From contig CM072801.1 in the NCBI GenBank assembly GCA_037013495.1, forward strand, positions 31,546,001 to 31,610,000: 64,000 bases of DNA, read 5' to 3'. Below, one piece after another: positions 11,030 to 23,341 of the stretch; the stretch's first letter is position 1; each line of letters begins with the position of its first letter. The position numbers and the translations under genes were made by a program. The DNA comes from Hippophae tibetana (Eukaryota; Streptophyta; Magnoliopsida; Rosales; Elaeagnaceae). The notes under the pieces are model-generated. The model was not told the origin of the DNA, did no database searches, and saw only the letters and a list, made by a program, of their open reading frames with translations.

Positions 11030-14000
11030 TTGCCAACCTCAAATAAGTTGGTGGCATCTCATTGCATTGTTTTCAGTTCATGTTCTTCTCTATTCCAATT
11101 TGATCATCTTAACCCTTTTCTAAGCAATTTACTCATTCTTAATCCTTTGAGTTCATATGTTGTTCCCCTAAAGGTTCCGCATCATTTGGTATCAAGCCTT
11201 TGTTGCTGAAAATATGTTATCTATCTTCTTATATATATTTTTTGAATTTTACATTTAAAAAAACTTCGTCCATTGAATTTTCTGTGTTTTCATTAGACAC
11301 AAATGACAAAGAAAGATAGATATTTGTATACCAAGTCTTGTGTTTTCTTTTAATTTTCTTGTAATTATTTTTTCTTTCCATATCATTTACTTTCTTTCTT
11401 GAAATTCTTTGTACCTTTTTCTTGTGTAATGTTTTCTGTGTTCAATCTGTTTTTTAAATTTAAAGAAACTATAGAGATGCTACAGTTCCTAGTTTCAAGA
11501 AAAACTAGGTTATAAATATCGGTGGCAATATTAAACTGTTGAAACTTTTAATTCGTGCATCGAAATGACTATTATAATGTAGCAAATAGCAACTCTTTTG
11601 ATTCCTAAAAAGACAATGAAAGAATAGTTTAGTTACCGGCAGTTTTTAAACCAAAATTACTTTGTTTACAATACTTGCCAACCTCTAATAGGTTGGTGGC
11701 ATCTAATTGCATTGTTTTTAGTTCATGTTCTTTTCGGTTCCAATTTGATCATCTTAACCCTTTTCTATGAAATTTACTCATTCTTAATCCTTTGAGTTCA
11801 TATGTTGTTCCCCTAAAGGTTCCGCATCATTTGGTATCAAAGCCTTTGTTGCTGAAAATATATTATCTATCTTCTTATATTTATTTTTTAAATTTTACAT
11901 TTAAAAAACTTCGTCCATTGAATTTTCTTTGCTTTCATAAGTAACAAACCACAATGAAAGATAGATATTTGTATAACTAGTCTTGTGTTTTCTTACAATT
12001 TTGTAGTTCATATTTTGTATTTCGACTTAATTTCCTAGTTTTATTTAAATTCTTTGTACCATTTTCCTGTTTTATGTTTTCTATTTCGATTCCTAAAAAC
12101 ACACTTCAAGAATAGTTTAGTTATCGGCATTTTTTTAACCAAAATTACTTTGTTTACAATACTTGCCAACCTCAAATAGGTGTGTGGCATCTCATTTCAT
12201 TGTTTTCAGTTCATGTTCTTTTCTGTTCCAATTTGATCATCTTAACCCTTTTCTAAGCAATTTATTCATTCTTAATCCTGTTAGTTCATATGTTGTTCCC
12301 CTAAAGGTTCCGCATCATTTGGTATCAAGCCTTTGTTGCTGAAAATATGTTATCTATCTTCTTATATATATTTTTTGAATTTTACATTTAAAAAAACTTC
12401 GTCCATTGAATTTTCTGTGTTTTCATTAGACACAAATGACAAAGAAAGATAGATATTTGTATACCAAGTCTTGTGTTTTCTTTTAATTTTGTTGTCATTA
12501 TTTTGCCTTTCCATATCATTTACTTTCTTTCTTTAAATTCTTTGTACCTTTTTCTTGTGTAATTTTTTCTGTGTTCAATCTGTTTTTTTAATTTAAAGAA
12601 ACTATAGAGATGCTACAGTTCCTAGTTTCAAGAAAAACTAGGTTATTAATATCGGTGGCAATATTAAACTGTTGAAACTTTTAATTCGTGCATCGAAATG
12701 ACTATTATAATGTAGCAAACAGCACCTCTCTTGATTCCTAAAAAGACAATGAAAGAATAGTTTAGTTACCGGCATTTTTTGAACCAAAATTACTTTGTTT
12801 ACAATACTTGCCAACCTCTAATAGGTTGGTCGCATCTAATTGCATTGTTTTCAGTTCATGTTCTTTTCGGTTCCAATTTGATCATCTTAACCCTTTTCTA
12901 AGCAATTTACTCATTCTTAATCCTTTGAGTTCATATGTTGTTCCCGTAAAGGTTCCGCATCATTTGGTATCAAAGCCTTTGTTGCTGAAAATATATTATC
13001 TATCTTCTTATAATTATTTTTTAAATTTTACATTTAAAAAAAACTTCGTCCATTGAATTTTCTTTGCTTTCATAAGTAACAAACCACAATGAAAGATAGA
13101 TATTTGTATAACAAGTCTTGTGTTTTCTTACAATTTTGTAGTTCGTATTTTGTATTTCGACTTAATTTCCTAGTTTTATTTAAAATTTTTGTACCATTTT
13201 ACTGTTTTATGTTTCCTATTTCGATTCCTAAAAACACACTTCAAGAATAGTTTAGTTATCGGCATTTTTTTAACCAAAATTTCTTTGTTTACAATACTTG
13301 CCAACCTCAAATAGGTGTGTGGCATCTCATTGCATTGTTTTCAGTTCATGTTCTTTTCTGTTCCAATTTGATAATCTTAACCCTTTTCTAAGCAATTTAC
13401 TCATTCTTAATCCTTTGAGTTCATATGTTGTTCCCCTAAAGGTTCCGCATCATTTGGTATCAAGCCTTTGTTGCTGAAGTATGTTATCTATCTTCTTATA
13501 TTTATTTTTTGAATTTTACATTTAAAAAAACTTCGTCCATTGAATTTTCTGTGTTTTCATTAGACACAAATCGCAAAGAAAGATAGATATTTGTATACCA
13601 AGTCTTGTGTTCTCTTTTAATTTTCTTGTCATTATTTTTTCTTTCCATATCATTTACTTTCTTTCTTGAAATTCTTTGTACCTTTTTCATGTGTAATGTT
13701 TTCTGTGTTCAATCTGTTTTTTTAATTTAAAGAAACTATAGAGATGCTACAGTTCCTTGTTTCAAGAAAAACTAGGTTATTAATATCGGTGGCAATATTA
13801 AACTGTTGAAACTTTTAATTCGTGCATCGAAATGACTATTATAATGTAGCAAATAGCAACTCTCTTGATTCCTAAAAAGACAATGAAAGAATAGTTTAGT
13901 TACCGGCAGTTTTTAAACCAAAATTACTTTGTTTACAATACTTGCCAACCTCTAATAAGTTGGTCGCATCTCATTGCATTGTTTTCAGTTCATGTTCTTT

Positions 14001-14430
14001 TCGGTACCAATTTGATCATCTCAACCCTTTTCTAAGCAATTTACTCATTCTTAATCCTTTGAGTTCATATGTTGTTCCCGTAAAGGTTCCACATTATTTG
14101 GTATCAAAGTCTTTGTTGCTGAAAATATATTATCTATCTTCTTATATTTATTTTTTGAATTTTACATTTAAAAAAACTTCGTCCATTGAATTTTCTTTGC
14201 TTTCATAAGTAACAAACCACAATGAAAGATAGATATGTGTATAACAAGTCTTGTGTTTCCTTACAATTTTGTAGTTCGTATTTTGTCTTTCGACTTAATT
14301 TCCTAGTTTTATTTAAATGTTTTGTACCATTTTCCTGTTTTATGTTTTCTATTTCGATTCCTAAAAACACACTTCAAGAATAGTTTAGTTAACGGCATTT
14401 TTTTAACCAAAATTACTTTGTTTACAATAC
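11030..14430 (+). repeat. Moderately variable A-B dimers, B subfamily with gatgctac
   Basis: Starts: 11030 B, 11675 A, 12163 B, 12808 A, 13298 B, 13942 A. Here the B segment switches from gatactacagttcatag to gatgctacagttcctag, and tttattgaaag becomes tttaatttaaag, so 11030 marks a subfamily boundary inside the array. Some A copies lose or gain one A in the A7 tract (11907 region, 13035 region), shifting the spurious open frame. No gene or foreign insert is seen. Confidence 0.88.
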
Positions 14431-17400
14431 TTGCCAACCTCAAATAAGTTGGTGGCATCTCATTGCATTGTTTTCAGTTCATGTTCTTTTCTGTTCCAAT
14501 TTGATCATCTTAACCCTTTTCTAAGCAATTTACTCATTCTTAATCCTTTGAGTTCATATGTTGTTCCCCTAAAGGTTCCGCATCATTTGGTATCAAGCCT
14601 TTGTTGCTGAAGTATGTTATCTATCTTCTTATATTTATTTTTTGAATTTTACATTTAAAAAAACTTCATCCATTGAATTTTCTGTGTTTTCATTAGACAC
14701 AAATCACAAAGAAAGATAGATATTTGTATACCAAGTCTTGTGTTCTCTTTTAATTTTCTTGTCATTATTTTTTCTTTCCATATCATTTACTTTCTTTCTT
14801 GAAATTCTTTGTACCTTTTTCTTGTGTAATGTTTTCTGTGTTCAATCTGTTTTTTTAATTTAAAGAAACTATAGAGATGCTACAGTTCCTAGTTTCAAGA
14901 AAAACTAGGCTATTAATATCGGTGGCAATATTAAACTGTTGAAACTTTTAATTCGTGCATCGAAATGACTATTATAATGTAGCAAATAGCAACCCTTTTT
15001 ATTCCTAAAAAGACAATGAAAGAATAGTTTAGTTACCGGCAGTTTTTAAACCAAAATTACTTTGTTTACAATACTTGCCAACCTCTAATAAGTTGGTGGC
15101 ATCTAATTGCTTTGTCTTCAGTTCATATTCTATTCGGTACCAATTTGATCATCTTAACCCTTTTCTAAGCAATTTACTCATTCTTAATCCTTTGAGTTCA
15201 TATGTTGTTCCCGTAAAGGTTCCGCATCATTTGGTATCAAAGTCTTTGTTGCTGAAAATGTATTATCTATCTTCTTATATTTATTTTTTGAATTTTACAT
15301 TTAAAAAAACTTCGTCCATTGAATTTTCTTTGCTTTCATAAGTAACAAACCACAATGAAAGATAGATATTTGTATAACAAAAATTGTGTTTTCTTACAAT
15401 TTTGTAGTTCGTATTTTTTCTTTCGACTTAATTTCCTAGTTTTATTTAAATTCTTTGTACCATTTTCCTATTTTATGTTTTCTATTTCGATTCCTAAAAA
15501 CACACTTCAAGAATAGTTTAGTTATCGGCATTTTTTTAACCAAAATTTCTTTGTTTACAATACTTGCCAACCTCAAATAGGTTGGTGGCATCTCATTGCA
15601 TTGTTTTCAGTTCATGTTCTTTTCTGTTCCAATTTGATTATCTTAACCCTTTTCTAAGCAATTTACTCATTCTTAATCCTTTGAGTTCATATGTTGTTCC
15701 CCTAAAGGTTCCGCATCATTTGGTATCAAGCCTTTGTTGCTGAAATATGTTATCTATCTTCTTATATTTATTTTTTGAATTTTACATTTAAAAAAACTTC
15801 GTCCATTGAATTTTCTGTGTTTTCATTAAACACAAATCACAAAGAAAGATAGATATTTGTATACCAAGTCTTGTGTTTTCTTTTAATTTTCTTGTCATTA
15901 TTTTTTCTTTCCATATCATTTACTTTCTTTCTTGAAATTCTTTGTACCTTTTTCTTGTGTAATGTTTTCTGTGTTCAATCTGTTTTTTTAATTTAAAGAA
16001 ACTATAGAGATGCTACAGTTCCTAGTTTCAAGAAAAACTAGGTTATTAATATCGGTGGCAATATTAAACTGTTGAAACTTTTAATTCGTGCATCGAAATG
16101 ACTATTATAATGTAGCAAATAGCAACTCTTTTGATTCCTAAAAAGACAATGAAAGAATAGTTTAGTTACCGGCAGTTTTTAAACCAAAATTACTTTGTTT
16201 ACAATACTTGCCAACCTCTAATAAGTTGGTGGCATCTAATTGCTTTGTTTTCAGTTCATATTCTATTCGGTACCAATTTGATCATCTTAACCCTTTTCTA
16301 AGCAATTTACTCATTCTTAATCCTTTGAGTTCATATGTTGTTCCCGTAAAGGTTCCGCATTATTTGGTATCAAAGTCTTTGTTGCTGAAAATATATTATC
16401 TATCTTCTTATATTTATTTTTTGAATTTTACATTTAAAAAAACTTCGTCCATTGAATTTGCTTTGCTTTCATAAGTAACAAACCACAATGAAAGATAGAT
16501 ATGTGTATAACAAGTCTTGTGTTTTCTTACAATTTTGTAGTTCGTATTTTGTCTTTCGACTTAATTTCCTAGTTTTATTTAAATGTTTTGTACCATTTTC
16601 CTGTTTTATGTTTTCTATTTCGATTCCTAAAAACACACTTCAAGAATAGTTTAGTTAACGGCATTTTTTTAACCAAAATTACTTTGTTTACAATACTTGC
16701 CAACCTCAAATAAGTTGGTGGCATCTCATTGCATTGTTTTCAGTTCATGTTCTTTTCTGTTCCAATTTGATCATCTTAACCCTTTTCTAAGCAATTTACT
16801 CATTCTTAATCCTTTGAGTTCATATGTTGTTCCCCTAAAGGTTCCGCATCATTTGGTATCAAGCCTTTGTTGCTGAAGTATGTTATCTATCTTCTTATAT
16901 TTATTTTTTGAATTTTACATTTAAAAAAACTTCGTCCATTGAATTTTCTGTGTTTTCATTAGACACAAATCACAAAGAAAGATAGATATTTGTATACCAA
17001 GTCTTGTGTTCTCTTTTAATTTTCTTGTCATTATTTTTTCTTTCCATATCATTTACTTTCTTTCTTGAAATTCTTTGTACCTTTTTCTTGTGTAATGTTT
17101 TCTGTGTTCAATCTGTTTTTTTAATTTAAAGAAACTATAGAGATGCTACAGTTCCTAGTTTCAAGAAAAACTAGGCTATTAATATCGGTGGCAATATTAA
17201 ACTGTTGAAACTTTTAATTCGTGCATCGAAATGACTATTATAATGTAGCAAATAGCAACCCTTTTTATTCCTAAAAAGACAATGAAAGAATAGTTTAGTT
17301 ACCGGCAGTTTTTAAACCAAAATTACTTTGTTTACAATACTTGCCAACCTCTAATAAGTTGGTGGCATCTAATTGCTTTGTCTTCAGTTCATATTCTATT

Positions 17401-18962
17401 CGGTACCAATTTGATCATCTTAACCCTTTTCTAAGCAATTTACTCATTCTTAATCCTTTGAGTTCATATGTTGTTCCCGTAAAGGTTCCGCATCATTTGG
17501 TATCAAAGTCTTTGTTGCTGAAAATGTATTATCTATCTTCTTATATTTATTTTTTGAATTTTACATTTAAAAAAACTTCGTCCATTGAATTTTCTTTGCT
17601 TTCATAAGTAACAAACCACAATGAAAGATAGATATTTGTATAACAAAAATTGTGTTTTCTTACAATTTTGTAGTTCGTATTTTTTCTTTCGACTTAATTT
17701 CCTAGTTTTATTTAAATTCTTTGTACCATTTTCCTATTTTATGTTTTCTATTTCGATTCCTAAAAACACACTTCAAGAATAGTTTAGTTATCGGCATTTT
17801 TTTAACCAAAATTTCTTTGTTTACAATACTTGCCAACCTCAAATAGGTTGGTGGCATCTCATTGCATTGTTTTCAGTTCATGTTCTTTTCTGTTCCAATT
17901 TGATTATCTTAACCCTTTTCTAAGCAATTTACTCATTCTTAATCCTTTGAGTTCATATGTTGTTCCCCTAAAGGTTCCGCATCATTTGGTATCAAGCCTT
18001 TGTTGCTGAAATATGTTATCTATCTTCTTATATTTATTTTTTGAATTTTACATTTAAAAAAACTTCGTCCATTGAATTTTCTGTGTTTTCATTAAACACA
18101 AATCACAAAGAAAGATAGATATTTGTATACCAAGTCTTGTGTTTTCTTTTAATTTTCTTGTCATTATTTTTTCTTTCCATATCATTTACTTTCTTTCTTG
18201 AAATTCTTTGTACCTTTTTCTTGTGTAATGTTTTCTGTGTTCAATCTGTTTTTTTAATTTAAAGAAACTATAGAGATGCTACAGTTCCTAGTTTCAAGAA
18301 AAACTAGGTTATTAATATCGGTGGCAATATTAAACTGTTGAAACTTTTAATTCGTGCATCGAAATGACTATTATAATGTAGCAAATAGCAACTCTTTTGA
18401 TTCCTAAAAAGACAATGAAAGAATAGTTTAGTTACCGGCAGTTTTTAAACCAAAATTACTTTGTTTACAATACTTGCCAACCTCTAATAAGTTGGTGGCA
18501 TCTAATTGCTTTGTTTTCAGTTCATATTCTATTCGGTACCAATTTGATCATCTTAACCCTTTTCTAAGCAATTTACTCATTCTTAATCCTTTGAGTTCAT
18601 ATGTTGTTCCCGTAAAGGTTCCGCATTATTTGGTATCAAAGTCTTTGTTGCTGAAAATATATTATCTATCTTCTTATATTTATTTTTTGAATTTTACATT
18701 TAAAAAAACTTCGTCCATTGAATTTGCTTTGCTTTCATAAGTAACAAACCACAATGAAAGATAGATATGTGTATAACAAGTCTTGTGTTTTCTTACAATT
18801 TTGTAGTTCGTATTTTGTCTTTCGACTTAATTTCCTAGTTTTATTTAAATTTTTTGTACCATTTTCCTGTTTTATGTTTTCTATTTCGATTCCTAAAAAC
18901 ACACTTCAAGAATAGTTTAGTTAACGGCATTTTTTTAACCAAAATTACTTTGTTTACAATAC
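14431..18962 (+). repeat. 4-monomer higher-order repeat, about 2266 bp
   Basis: Starts: 14431 B, 15075 A, 15564 B, 16208 A, 16697 B, 17341 A, 17830 B, 18474 A. Two kinds of dimer alternate. A at 15075 and 17341 share ttgtcttcag, gaaaatgtattatc and ataacaaaaattgtg. A at 16208 and 18474 share ccgcattatttgg and gaatttgctttgc. B at 14431 and 16697 have gctgaagtatg and caaccctttttattcc; B at 15564 and 17830 have gctgaaatatg and cattaaacac. The repeating unit is therefore four monomers, and copies look almost identical by eye. Confidence 0.88.
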
Positions 18963-19452
18963 TTGCCAACCTCAAATAAGTTGGTCACATCTCATTGCAT
19001 TGTTTTCAGTTCATGTTCTTTTCGGTTCCAATTTGATCATCTTAACCCTTTTCTAAGCAATTTACTCATTCTTAATCCTTTGAGTTCATATGTTTTTCCC
19101 CTAAAGGTTCCGCATCATTTGGTATCAAAGCCTTTGTTGCTGAAAATATATTATCTATCTTTTTATATTTATTTTTTGAATTTTACATTTAAAAAACACT
19201 TCGTCCATTGAATTTTCTTTGCTTTCATAAGTAACAAACCACAATGAAAGATAGATATTTGTATAACAAAAATTGTGTTTTCTTACAATTTTGTAGTTCG
19301 TATTTTTTCTTTCGACTTAATTTCCTAGTTTTATTTAAATGTTTTGTACCATTTTCCTGTTTTATGTTTTCTATTTCGATTCCTAAAAACATACTTCAAG
19401 AATAGTTTAGTTAACGGCATTTTTTTAATCAAAATTACTTTGTTTACAATAC
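18474..19452 (+). repeat. A-A doublet, first copy
   Basis: An A tail (cacacttcaagaatag, T7) is followed at 18963 by cctcaaataagttggt, the expected B-like start, but directly after it the sequence becomes an A front of the ttcggttcc kind (cacatctcattgc, tgtttttccccta, tcaaagcc). The switch lies within or just after the dyad at 18966-18984. The resulting A is 490 bp with an extra C (aaaaaacacttcg). The same structure recurs at 22852, 26742 and 29499, so this was one event that was then amplified. Confidence 0.85.
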
Positions 19453-22400
19453 TTGCCAACCTCAAATAAGTTGGTGGCATCTCATTGCATTGTTTTCAGT
19501 TCATGTTCTTTTCTATTCCAATTTGATCATCTTAACCCTTTTCTAAGCAATTTACTCATTCTTAATCCTTTGAGTTCATATGTTGTTCCCCTAAAGGTTC
19601 CGCATCATTTGGTATCAAGCCTTTGTTGCTGAAGTATGTTATCTATCTTCTTATATTTATTTTTTGAATTTTACATTTAAAAAAACTTCGTCCATTGAAT
19701 TTTCTGTGTTTTCATTAGACACAAATCACAAAGAAAGATAGATATTTGTATACCAAGTCTTGTGTTCTCTTTTAATTTTCTTGTCATTATTTTTTCTTTC
19801 CATATCATTTACTTTCTTTCTTGAAATTCTTTGTACCTTTTTCTTGTGTAATGTTTTCTGTGTTCAATCTGTTTTTTTAATTTAAAGAAACTATAGAGAT
19901 GCTACAGTTCCTAGTTTCAAGAAAAACTAGGTTATTAATATCGGTGGCAATATTAAACTGTTGAAACTTTTAATTCGTGCATCGAAATGACTATTATAAT
20001 GTAGCAAATAGCAACCCTTTTTATTCCTAAAAAGACAATGAAAGAATAGTTTAGTTACCGGCAGTTTTTAAACCAAAATTACTTTGTTTACAATACTTGC
20101 CAACCTCTAATAAGTTGGTGGCATCTAATTGCTTTGTTTTCAGTTCATATTCTATTCGGTACCAATTTGATCATCTCAACCCTTTTCTAAGCAATTTACT
20201 CATTCTTAATCCTTTGAGTTCATATGTTGTTCCCGTAAAGGTTCCACATTATTTGGTATCAAAGTCTTTGTTGCTGAAAATATATTATCTATCTTCTTAT
20301 ATTTATTTTTTGAATTTTACATTTAAAAAAACTTCGTCCATTGAATTTTCTTTGCTTTCATAAGTAACAAACCACAATGAAAGATAGATATGTGTATAAC
20401 AAGTCTTGTGTTTTCTTACAATTTTGTAGTTCGGATTTTGTCTTTCGACTTAATTTCCTAGTTTTATTTAAATGTTTTGTACCATTTTCCTGTTTTATGT
20501 TTTCTATTTCGATTCCTAAAAACACACTTCAAGAATAGTTTAGTTAACGGCATTTTTTTAACCAAAATTACTTTGTTTACAATACTTGCCAACCTCAAAT
20601 AAGTTGGTGGCATCTCATTGCATTGTTTTCAGTTCATGTTCTTTTCTGTTCCAATTTGATCATCTTAACCCTTTTCTAAGCAATTTACTCATTCTTAATC
20701 CTTTGAGTTCATATGTTGTTCCCCTAAAGGTTCCGCATCATTTGGTATCAAGCCTTTGTTGCTGAAGTATGTTATCTATCTTCTTATATTTATTTTTTGA
20801 ATTTTACATTTAAAAAAACTTCGTCCATTGAATTTTCTGTGTTTTCATTAGACACAAATCACAAAGAAAGATAGATATTTGTATACCAAGTCTTGTGTTC
20901 TCTTTTAATTTTCTTGTCATTATTTTTTCTTTCCATATCATTTACTTTCTTTCTTGAAATTCTTTGTACCTTTTTCTTGTGTAATGTTTTCTGTGTTCAA
21001 TCTGTTTTTTTAATTTAAAGAAACTATAGAGATGCTACAGTTCCTAGTTTCAAGAAAAACTAGGCTATTAATATCGGTGGCAATATTAAACTGTTGAAAC
21101 TTTTAATTCGTGCATCGAAATGACTATTATAATGTAGCAAATAGCAACCCTTTTTATTCCTAAAAAGACAATGAAAGAATAGTTTAGTTACCGGCAGTTT
21201 TTAAACCAAAATTACTTTGTTTACAATACTTGCCAACCTCTAATAAGTTGGTGGCATCTAATTGCTTTGTCTTCAGTTCATATTCTATTCGGTACCAATT
21301 TGATCATCTTAACCCTTTTCTAAGCAATTTACTCATTCTTAATCCTTTGAGTTCATATGTTGTTCCCGTAAAGGTTCCGCATCATTTGGTATCAATGTCT
21401 TTGTTGCTGAAAATGTATTATCTATCTTCTTATATTTATTTTTTGAATTTTACATTTAAAAAAACTTCGTCCATTGAATTTTCTTTGCTTTCATAAGTAA
21501 CAAACCACAATGAAAGATAGATATTTGTATAACAAAAATTGTGTTTTCTTACAATTTTGTAGTTCGTATTTTTTCTTTCGACTTAATTTCCTAGTTTTAT
21601 TTAAATTCTTTGTACCATTTTCCTATTTTATGTTTTCTATTTCGATTCCTAAAAACACACTTCAAGAATAGTTTAGTTATCGGCATTTTTTTAACCAAAA
21701 TTTCTTTGTTTACAATACTTGCCAACCTCAAATAGGTTGGTGGCATCTCATTGCATTGTTTTCAGTTCATGTTCTTTTCTGTTCCAATTTGATTATCTTA
21801 ACCCTTTTCTAAACAATTTACTCATTCTTAATCCTTTGAGTTCATATGTTGTTCCCCTAAAGGTTCCGCATCATTTGGTATCAAGCCTTTGTTGCTGAAA
21901 TATGTTATCTATCTTCTTATATTTATTTTTTGAATTTTACATTTAAAAAAACTTCGTCCATTGAATTTTCTGTGTTTTCATTAAACACAAATCACAAAGA
22001 AAGATAGATATTTGTATACCAAGTCTTGTGTTTTCTTTTAATTTTCTTGTCATTATTTTTTCTTTCCATATCATTTACTTTCTTTCTTGAAATTCTTTGT
22101 ACCTTTTTCTTGTGTAATGTTTTCTGTGTTCAATCTGTTTTTTTAATTTAAAGAAACTATAGAGATGCTACAGTTCCTAGTTTCAAGAAAAACTAGGTTA
22201 TTAATATCGGTGGCAATATTAAACTGTTGAAACTTTTAATTCGTGCATCGAAATGACTATTATAATGTAGCAAATAGCAACTCTTTTGATTCCTAAAAAG
22301 ACAATGAAAGAATAGTTTAGTTACCGGCAGTTTTTAAACCAAAATTACTTTGTTTACAATACTTGCCAACCTCTAATAAGTTGGTGGCATCTAATTGCTT

Positions 22401-22851
22401 TGTTTTCAGTTCATATTCTATTCGGTACCAATTTGATCATCTTAACCCTTTTCTAAGCAATTTACTCATTCTTAATCCTTTGAGTTCATATGTTGTTCCC
22501 GTAAAGGTTCCGCATTATTTGGTATCAAAGTCTTTGTTGCTGAAAATATATTATCTATCTTCTTATATTTATTTTTTGAATTTTACATTTAAAAAAACTT
22601 CGTCCATTGAATTTGCTTTGCTTTCATAAGTAACAAACCACAATGAAAGATAGATATGTGTATAACAAGTCTTGTGTTTTCTTACAATTTTGTAGTTCGT
22701 ATTTTGTCTTTCGACTTAATTTCCTAGTTTTATTTAAATTTTTTGTACCATTTTCCTGTTTTATGTTTTCTATTTCGATTCCTAAAAACACACTTCAAGA
22801 ATAGTTTAGTTAACGGCATTTTTTTAACCAAAATTACTTTGTTTACAATAC
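18963..22851 (+). repeat. 7-monomer higher-order repeat, copy 1 (3889 bp)
   Basis: Order A-B-A-B-A-B-A with starts 18963, 19453, 20097, 20586, 21230, 21719, 22363. The unit opens with the unusual A (cacatctcattgc, aaaaaacacttcg, aaacatacttcaag) and closes with the A that has gaatttgctttgc, which abuts the next unit to form an A-A doublet. Its second monomer has gctgaagtatg and tgttctctttt, whereas copy 2 has gctgaaaatatg and tttgtttacc at the same place, so copies 1 and 2 are not identical throughout. Confidence 0.87.
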
Positions 22852-23341
22852 TTGCCAACCTCAAATAAGTTGGTCACATCTCATTGCATTGTTTTCAGTT
22901 CATGTTCTTTTCGGTTCCAATTTGATCATCTTAACCCTTTTCTAAGCAATTTACTCATTCTTAATCCTTTGAGTTCATATGTTTTTCCCCTAAAGGTTCC
23001 GCATCATTTGGTATCAAAGCCTTTGTTGCTGAAAATATATTATCTATCTTTTTATATTTATTTTTTGAATTTTACATTTAAAAAACACTTCGTCCATTGA
23101 ATTTTCTTTGCTTTCATAAGTAACAAACCACAATGAAAGATAGATATTTGTATAACAAAAATTGTGTTTTCTTACAATTTTGTAGTTCGTATTTTTTCTT
23201 TCGACTTAATTTCCTAGTTTTATTTAAATGTTTTGTACCATTTTCCTGTTTTATGTTTTCTATTTCGATTCCTAAAAACATACTTCAAGAATAGTTTAGT
23301 TAACGGCATTTTTTTAATCAAAATTACTTTGTTTACAATAC
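22363..23341 (+). repeat. A-A doublet, second copy
   Basis: Same junction as at 18963: the A tail of 22363 joins a monomer at 22852 that starts B-like to the end of the dyad and is A from cacatctcattgc onward. Spacing to the first copy is 3889 bases, matching the 7-monomer unit. Confidence 0.85.

Noticed and set aside
13502..13690. Minus-strand open frames here and at 29761-30015, 36490-36726, 40827-41030, 42714-42968 and 51705-51941
   Set aside because: They are antisense readings of the satellite, seen in only a few of many near-identical copies, with lysine/asparagine-rich products typical of AT-rich noncoding DNA.
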